This document shows, piece by piece, positions 5,400-9,817 of a stretch of DNA of 9,817 nt (within the stretch, counting starts at the first letter, position 1; each line of letters starts with the position of its first letter). The stretch lies in contig CANRLA010000050.1 in NCBI GenBank assembly GCA_947631315.1, positions 1 to 9,817 on the forward strand, read 5' to 3'. The DNA comes from an uncultured Clostridia bacterium (lineage in GTDB: Bacteria; Bacillota; Clostridia; TANB77; CAG-508). The notes under the pieces are model-generated. The model ran no database searches. It was not told the origin of the DNA and saw nothing but the letters and a program-made list of their open reading frames with translations. The position numbers and the translations under genes were made by a program.

Positions 5400-7964
5400 T
5401 TATTTTTTTACTATTTTTCTTATTAGTATAAATGCACATGGGACTAAAACAGATACTAAAGCTAGTCCAATAGCTATCTTTTTACCTCCTGTTCTTGGCA
5501 TTATAACTAAATCATTTTTATCTTGATTGTCTTCAAGAGTTGTTTCTTCTAAATTGTCTTTAGCTTGAATTTTTACAAGATTACTAATTGTATTACATAT
5601 ATCAACTCCATCTTTTTTAGTTAATATTAATTCAAATTCTCTAGTTTCATTTGGATTCATATTATCTACATCCATATAAATTCTATCTGCACTGATAGAC
5701 CACATTGGGTTATCCTCTTGAAGTGCCACATATCCTTCAGGTACATAGTCTACAAGTATACCTGAGCCTAATTTTTCTTCATTATTTGTTACTTTAATAA
5801 TATAATTAATCTTGTTTGTTGATGTTGAATTAGCATCTTTTAATTCTGCTTCAATTTTCCCTACTTTATTTTTCAATTCATAATGTCTGTCATTTATAGT
5901 ACTTTGCTTTAAGTTCATATCAACTCTTAAATTAAACTTTAATTTTTCATAGTAATAATATACTTCCATGTCTTTTCTTCCAATAAGAAAGTCTTCTGTT
6001 TCCGGCTTTTCTACTAGTTTATAATCATCAAATTCTTTTTCTTCTGTTTTATATATTGTACCTTCTGTTACTGTATCTGTAACATTATCTAAATCTTTTT
6101 CACTATTTTTATCTACATAGTGAACTGTAATTTTACTTTGTTTTATGTAATAATAGTTTACTTCTTGTTTATCTCTTGTTATTGTATGTTCATTAGAATC
6201 CGGTCCTGAGAAATATATGTATCCGTCAAAATCTCTTTTCTCTGTATTAACAATATCTCCTTCAATTCCATCTAATTCCTCTGTTTTTATTTTTTCTTTA
6301 GTAGTTTTATCTATGTAATTTACTGTAATATTTCCTTTATGTTTATAATAGTAATTAATTGTTTGTTCTTCTTTAGTGTATTTATACTCTTCAGTTGGCT
6401 TTTCTACTAATACATAATCGTTAAAACTTTTTTCTTCTAATGGAATAACTTCTCCTTCTGTTCCAACTTTCTTTACAGTCTCCATTACTTGACCTGTTGT
6501 TTTATCAATATAATTTATAGTAGCTTTTGCATCTGTATATTTATAATAATATTTCACATTTACATCTTCGTGAGGCATTGTGCCACTTGCATTAGCTGGA
6601 ACTGATACTAATGTATATCCAGTTATATCTTTTTTCTTTGTAGAATATTGTTCATCTTCTAAAACCTTACTTTTGTCAGGCTCTGCTATCTTCTCATTAC
6701 TAAATACATCTAAATAATCTACTGTTAAATTATATTTGCTCTTATACCAATAATAAAAAGTTTGTAATTTTTCTTGTAAAGTAGCCTCTGTTACATTTGG
6801 TTTTTCTACTAATACCTTATCAGTAAAACTTTTTTCTTCTAATTCTATTTTTTCTCCCAGTGGTCCAGTTTTTATAACCGAATCTAGCTCTCTATTAGTG
6901 TATTTTTCCATATATTTTGTTTGTACTCCTGAGCTTTGAAGATTAAATGATGCAAATAAATTAGATGCTCCTCCTGCTCTTTCCATATAAAATAGTCTTA
7001 AAGTATGTTCACCTTGTGACAATTTTCCACTAGATAAAGCTGTTTTAGTTACACTTTTCGTTTCTTTATTTGTTGATTGATTAAAAATTGCTTGATAAAA
7101 AACTTGATTTTTAGCAAAATTTATATTTCCTGTTTGTTTCATATGTACTCCGCCCAAATCAAGCACTAGAGTATCATCAATAAATACCCATACATCATCA
7201 TCTCCTGAAAAATTAAATACCATATCTTCGTATTTTCCAGTTGTTGAATTTTTTACTTTTCCATCTGTTGTCATATAAAATGGAATTTCAAATTTTGCTG
7301 TAAAATATAGATTTCTTTTTTCTTCTCTTGAAATAGTATCATCTTGACAATTATTAAATGGAAAAAATCCAGCTCTTGCACCCTCGTGAAGTTTAAATGT
7401 TTTATTATTATATTCTCTTGTTACATGATATTTATCACTGTCAAAACTATAATATCCATTAGATTGTTTTAAGAATGGAAATTTCCAATTTGTTAATATT
7501 TCATTGTAAATTTTTCCTGCACCAGTTTGTCCACTTGTTGGAAATAGATTATTTCCATTTTTGTATTTATCTGCTAATTTCATTGTTCCGTTTTCTAGTT
7601 TATTTTTTACTAAACCTTGTATTACACCTGAACTCTCATTCCTTACATCTGCTGATAAATATCCATTTTGTATTCCTCCAAGTATGATTCCATAACAAGA
7701 ACCAAATAGCAAATAATTTTCGTCTATTTTTGCTTTTTCATTGGCTGTCTTTCTATTATATTCTTCTAATGAAACGCCTCTAACTTGTGAATTATAAATG
7801 TCTCCATTTATATCTGTAAATGTAGCATTTACATATCGTACATTTGATTCTGATACTGGATTGCAAGCAATTTGTGCATTGCTTGGCTTAACTATAAAAA
7901 TAGATAATAATAATATGATAACATTTGTAGCTAGCAATGTTTTATACAATTTCCTTTTTTTCAT
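5400..7964 (-). CDS. Cell-wall-anchored surface protein: fibro-slime domain, MucBP-like repeats, MPRTG sorting signal
   Basis: An 854-residue secreted, wall-anchored protein, probably an adhesin. Residues 1-30 are a signal peptide (KKRK, hydrophobic core, likely cut after PSNA). Residues about 44-343 match a fibro-slime (PA14-related) domain: GFFPFNN at 199-205, NFSGDDDVWVFIDDTLVLDL at 251-270, then GGVH, and a closing LFYMERAGGASNLFASFNL. From about 352 to 674 come one partial and four fuller MucBP-like repeats of about 65 residues, each running from a V.YIDK-type strand to a YYYxK end (starts near 411, 480, 545, 611). Residues about 675-805 look like a DUF11-type beta domain (YIIKVTNNEE, VDYVPEGY). 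MPRTGG (822-827), a hydrophobic segment and RKIVKK form a sortase signal with Met in place of the usual Leu. AAAGGAG just before the ATG supports the start. Its own promoter and terminator make it monocistronic. The ligand is unknown; no sortase gene is in the window. Confidence 0.9.
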   Translation of the reverse strand: MKKRKLYKTLLATNVIILLLSIFIVKPSNAQIACNPVSESNVRYVNATFTDINGDIYNSQVRGVSLEEYNRKTANEKAKIDENYLLFGSCYGIILGGIQNGYLSADVRNESSGVIQGLVKNKLENGTMKLADKYKNGNNLFPTSGQTGAGKIYNEILTNWKFPFLKQSNGYYSFDSDKYHVTREYNNKTFKLHEGARAGFFPFNNCQDDTISREEKRNLYFTAKFEIPFYMTTDGKVKNSTTGKYEDMVFNFSGDDDVWVFIDDTLVLDLGGVHMKQTGNINFAKNQVFYQAIFNQSTNKETKSVTKTALSSGKLSQGEHTLRLFYMERAGGASNLFASFNLQSSGVQTKYMEKYTNRELDSVIKTGPLGEKIELEEKSFTDKVLVEKPNVTEATLQEKLQTFYYWYKSKYNLTVDYLDVFSNEKIAEPDKSKVLEDEQYSTKKKDITGYTLVSVPANASGTMPHEDVNVKYYYKYTDAKATINYIDKTTGQVMETVKKVGTEGEVIPLEEKSFNDYVLVEKPTEEYKYTKEEQTINYYYKHKGNITVNYIDKTTKEKIKTEELDGIEGDIVNTEKRDFDGYIYFSGPDSNEHTITRDKQEVNYYYIKQSKITVHYVDKNSEKDLDNVTDTVTEGTIYKTEEKEFDDYKLVEKPETEDFLIGRKDMEVYYYYEKLKFNLRVDMNLKQSTINDRHYELKNKVGKIEAELKDANSTSTNKINYIIKVTNNEEKLGSGILVDYVPEGYVALQEDNPMWSISADRIYMDVDNMNPNETREFELILTKKDGVDICNTISNLVKIQAKDNLEETTLEDNQDKNDLVIMPRTGGKKIAIGLALVSVLVPCAFILIRKIVKK

Positions 7965-8197
7965 TTTGCTCCTTTACTAATAAATAAAAAACTCCCTATG
8001 ATTTTTTATCTATTATTTGTTTTTTATTTTAGGGATTTAATTTTTTTATTTTTGGGTAAATAAATTAAGAATTTAATTTATTTAGAAAATAAAAATATAC
8101 TTAGATAAAATCTTAGAATTACTATAAAATAAACTTTACTTTTGTTTCTATAAAGTTCTTTCTAGAACAAACTTTATAAACTCGAATTACTAATTCT
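7965..8197 (-). promoter_or_regulatory. Long, possibly structured 5' leader of the surface-protein gene
   Basis: About 230 bases lie between the predicted transcription start and the ATG, with no gene in them. On the minus strand AACTTTA (8151-8157) can pair with an upstream TAAAGTT (8170-8176, extending to 9 bp) or with a downstream TAAAGTT (8132-8138), so the two hairpins exclude each other. AGAATTA (8191-8197) can pair with TAATTCT (8115-8121), closing the whole element. Near the end TCCCTA (8030-8035) pairs with TAGGGA (7993-7998), followed by G and six Ts, a weak terminator-like hairpin with a large loop just before the ribosome binding site. It matches no riboswitch class I recognise, and AT-rich DNA yields such pairings by chance. 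Confidence 0.35.
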
Positions 8198-8203
8198 TTT
8201 GTT

Positions 8204-8232
8204 ATTATAATTGGTAAATTATGTTATGTCAA
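8204..8232 (-). promoter_or_regulatory. Perfect consensus promoter of the surface-protein gene
   Basis: On the minus strand TTGACA (8227-8232) and TATAAT (8204-8209) are separated by exactly 17 bases, a full sigma-A consensus match. A promoter this strong normally needs repression or attenuation to be kept off, which fits the long leader and the dyad just upstream. Confidence 0.92.
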
Positions 8233-8241
8233 GAAAAATCG

Positions 8242-8273
8242 TTCGTCTTTTTTTTACAAAATTCGACACGATG
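8242..8273 (-). promoter_or_regulatory. Operator-like dyad with Spo0A-box-like motifs upstream of the consensus promoter
   Basis: On the minus strand TGTCGAA (8262-8268) equals the TGNCGAA core of the Spo0A box, and a 6/7 match, AGACGAA (8242-8248), follows 20 bases later, about 10 bases before the -35 element. The same bases form an imperfect inverted repeat: ATCGT-G-TCG with CGAACGAT, eight pairs and one bulge around an A-rich centre (ending near 8239). Binding by Spo0A or any other regulator is inference. Confidence 0.3.
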
Positions 8274-8370
8274 TAATGTACTTAATTAGTTGACTCATAT
8301 TGTTCAATAAAATTGGCATAGAAATCATAACCACCCGTGAATGAGTGAACTAATAAGCTAAAAGCGCCAA

Positions 8371-8403
8371 TAATAAATCATACTGACATGATTATCAGTA
8401 TGA
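8371..8403 (-). terminator. Terminator of the 131-residue hypothetical gene
   Basis: On the minus strand TCATACTGA pairs perfectly with TCAGTATGA (9 bp, 8-base loop, 8378-8403), followed by TTTATTATT. It lies about 30 bases after the stop codon. The T-run is broken by As, so efficiency may be partial. Confidence 0.72.
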
Positions 8404-8435
8404 CTTACAATCTTTTTTTCTGTTAGATTATATTG

Positions 8436-8831
8436 TTATTTTATACCTAACAATTCATATAGTTTTAGTTTAAATTCATCAAAAAGTTTTTGTCCTTCTT
8501 CATTACATAGATTTCTATCTACTTGATAGGTTTTATTGTTTATTTTCAAACACATTTCATGATTAGTTGAAGACTTAATTGGTTGACCTTTATCCTCCAT
8601 CATTTTATTTATATTATCCAAGTTTTCTTCTATCAATTTTTTTACTTTTAGAATAAAATACATATCCTTATAATTTTCTTTTTCTTTCTCTTCGTTTTCT
8701 ACAAAAAATGTATCATTAAACATTGTAATCTTTACAAATTTAGGATTATTAGGCATACGTGTACCATCAAAAAACATAAAATAAAAATCCTCTTCATTTA
8801 AATTTTCTAATCTTTCATTTTTAGTTTTCAT
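8436..8831 (-). CDS. Hypothetical protein, 131 residues
   Basis: I do not recognise a family. The product is small, soluble-looking and highly charged, with no signal peptide or membrane segment. The N-terminal half (about 14-45) looks beta-rich (EDFYFMFFDGTRMPNNPKF, VKITMFNDTFFVEN). A Lys/Glu-rich helical stretch follows (about 46-82), then a short beta segment (MCLKINNKTYQVD, 93-105) and a C-terminal helix (EEGQKLFDEFKLKLYELLG). AAAGGAG nine bases before the ATG, a promoter with an extended -10 and a downstream hairpin together support a real, separately expressed gene. It lies between the surface protein and the broken LamG gene on the same strand. The context suggests an accessory gene but gives no function. 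Confidence 0.78.
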   Translation of the reverse strand: MKTKNERLENLNEEDFYFMFFDGTRMPNNPKFVKITMFNDTFFVENEEKEKENYKDMYFILKVKKLIEENLDNINKMMEDKGQPIKSSTNHEMCLKINNKTYQVDRNLCNEEGQKLFDEFKLKLYELLGIK

Positions 8832-8872
8832 AAAATTTTACTCCTTTCTCAATCTCTTCATATATTGCTTTT

Positions 8873-8900
8873 ATTATACCATATAAATTTAAAAAGTGAA
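8873..8900 (-). promoter_or_regulatory. Promoter of the hypothetical gene
   Basis: On the minus strand TATAAT (8873-8878) is preceded by TGG, an extended -10. TTCACT (8895-8900), 16 bases upstream, is a 4/6 match to the -35 consensus. The start would be near 8866, 35 bases before the ATG. Confidence 0.7.
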
Positions 8901-8919
8901 TATTTTGGAATAAATTTTT

Positions 8920-9817
8920 TTAAATTTTTTTATTTTGTGTTACATAGTCGTGAAATTCTATAGTCTTCTCATAATTGGCTTTTACTTCCTGATCCGTCAA
9001 TCCTCTATTATATATTCTAACAGCATCACAATACCCCTTCTCATAAAACCAGTTTCCATCGTAGCTCATCGAGCACCTACCTAATTCAATATATTTAAGC
9101 GATTTAGCAAGTTCAACAAAACCGGTTGTAATATCTCGACGCAAGTTTGCCTTTACCAATCACCTCGCCATCTACAAAGCACTTTTGAGAGACTCCATAG
9201 TTCTCGTCACTGGTATCTCCTGGAGACAAAACAACACTTAAATAAATTCCGTTTCTGAAATTCTTCTTCAGATAAAATATCTGACACAAGGTGTTGGTTC
9301 CACCTGTCATTGGCACTTTTAAAACCTTCGTCCCAAAAACCATAATCATCATTTTTTTGGTTTCTCTCATCTTTCATACCTTCTTTCAAATTTACTCCAA
9401 GAGAATAACGTAAACATTTGTTTTTTAAATAACTACCAAATCTCACAGCTGGCTGTTTATCTAAATCACCATCCCACATTGCAAACATTCCGCAGTAATC
9501 ACCCTCTTGATACAAAGCTGCCACACTTCCTTCTAGTCTCCCATAGAATTCAAAAGTCATTCCTTTTGTAAAGTCAAATTTCTCTCCTTTGGCTTCGATT
9601 TCTATATAATTATTTCCATTGAATTTAAATGCTCCTGTTTCTTTATCTAAATAGTCTTCTATTTTTTCAGATTTTTGTCTATCATATCCGGAATCAGCGT
9701 CTTCAACAGTTTTATCTTTTTGCTCTTCAAATGCTGCTTTTCTTAAATCTTCCGTACTGTATGTGTCAGCATCATAATAATAAAGCGTTGTATTTTTTCC
9801 CCATGATTCTTTATTTA
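8920..9817 (-). pseudogene. LamG / concanavalin A-like lectin-domain protein gene, two frameshifts, 5' end outside window
   Basis: Three successive minus-strand frames together read as one lectin-like beta-sandwich domain. Frame one, open from the right edge, contains GAFKFNGNNYIEIEAKG, FDFTKGMTFEFYGRLEG and YGFWDEGFKSANDRW, and fits to about 9252 (ILSEEEFQ). Frame two then gives NGIYLSVVLSPGDTSDENYG and FVDGEVIGKGKL, to about 9142. Frame three gives RRDITTGFVELAKS, YIELGR and CDAVRIYNRGLTDQEVKANY, ending at the TAA at 8920. Dropping one base in AGAAAC near 9252-9254 and one in CTTGCG near 9140-9145 restores a continuous LamG-like sequence with its typical VDG and RIYNR(G/A)LT ending. The upstream part (YYYDADTYSTEDLRKAAF) is charged and lacks a recognisable domain. 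Base composition is richer in G and C than the neighbours. Decay is the likeliest cause; assembly error is possible. The full protein may be a secreted or pilin-like lectin, but its N-terminus is not visible. Confidence 0.8.

Noticed and set aside
7965..8197. c-di-GMP riboswitch before the surface protein
   Set aside because: Such switches often control clostridial adhesins, but none of the conserved aptamer sequences of either class is present.
8920..9560. Three separate small genes (about 9207-9560, 9113-9370, 8920-9159)
   Set aside because: Their overlapping frames join into a single LamG-like domain; none has its own convincing start or ribosome binding site.

Overview
The window is a piece of an AT-rich, low-GC Gram-positive genome, most likely a clostridial Bacillota. 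The reasons are a T-box leader on a tRNA synthetase gene, sortase-type surface anchoring, A/T-ending codons, TAA stops and near-consensus sigma-A promoters with AGGAG-type ribosome binding sites. Standard code applies (TGG for Trp, TGA as stop). Species cannot be named from this alone.

Layout. (1) 1-1223, minus: the 5' part of pheS (phenylalanyl-tRNA synthetase alpha chain, running off the left edge), its T-box leader with a UUC specifier, and its promoter. (2) 1291-2126, plus: a complete type III toxin-antitoxin cassette. It has a promoter, a leader hairpin, three units of a 36-nt antitoxin RNA repeat, a terminator and a ToxN/AbiQ-family endoribonuclease gene, and ends in a bidirectional terminator. 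This cassette is the most interesting thing in the window. (3) 2150-5283, minus: a housekeeping run transcribed as pth (peptidyl-tRNA hydrolase), then an RNase E/G gene lacking the usual C-terminal zinc-link, then folC (folylpolyglutamate synthase), from one good promoter. (4) 5318-8232, minus: a large surface protein (signal peptide, fibro-slime/PA14-like domain, about five MucBP-like repeats, a C-terminal beta domain, an MPRTG sorting signal) with a perfect consensus promoter, a 230-nt leader and its own terminator. (5) 8371-8900, minus: a 131-residue protein of unknown function with promoter and terminator. (6) 8920-9817, minus: the 3' part of a LamG-like (concanavalin A-type lectin) gene broken by two +1 frameshifts and running off the right edge.

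How it fits together. The core genes (pheS, pth, rng, folC) are ordinary translation, RNA-processing and folate functions. Between and beside them sit accessory items: the toxin-antitoxin module, inserted between the divergently transcribed pheS leader and the convergent folC, and a surface/adhesion region with one intact anchored adhesin and one decayed lectin-domain gene. The toxin-antitoxin cassette is self-contained and, by family, is expected to act in abortive infection against phage and/or in stable maintenance.
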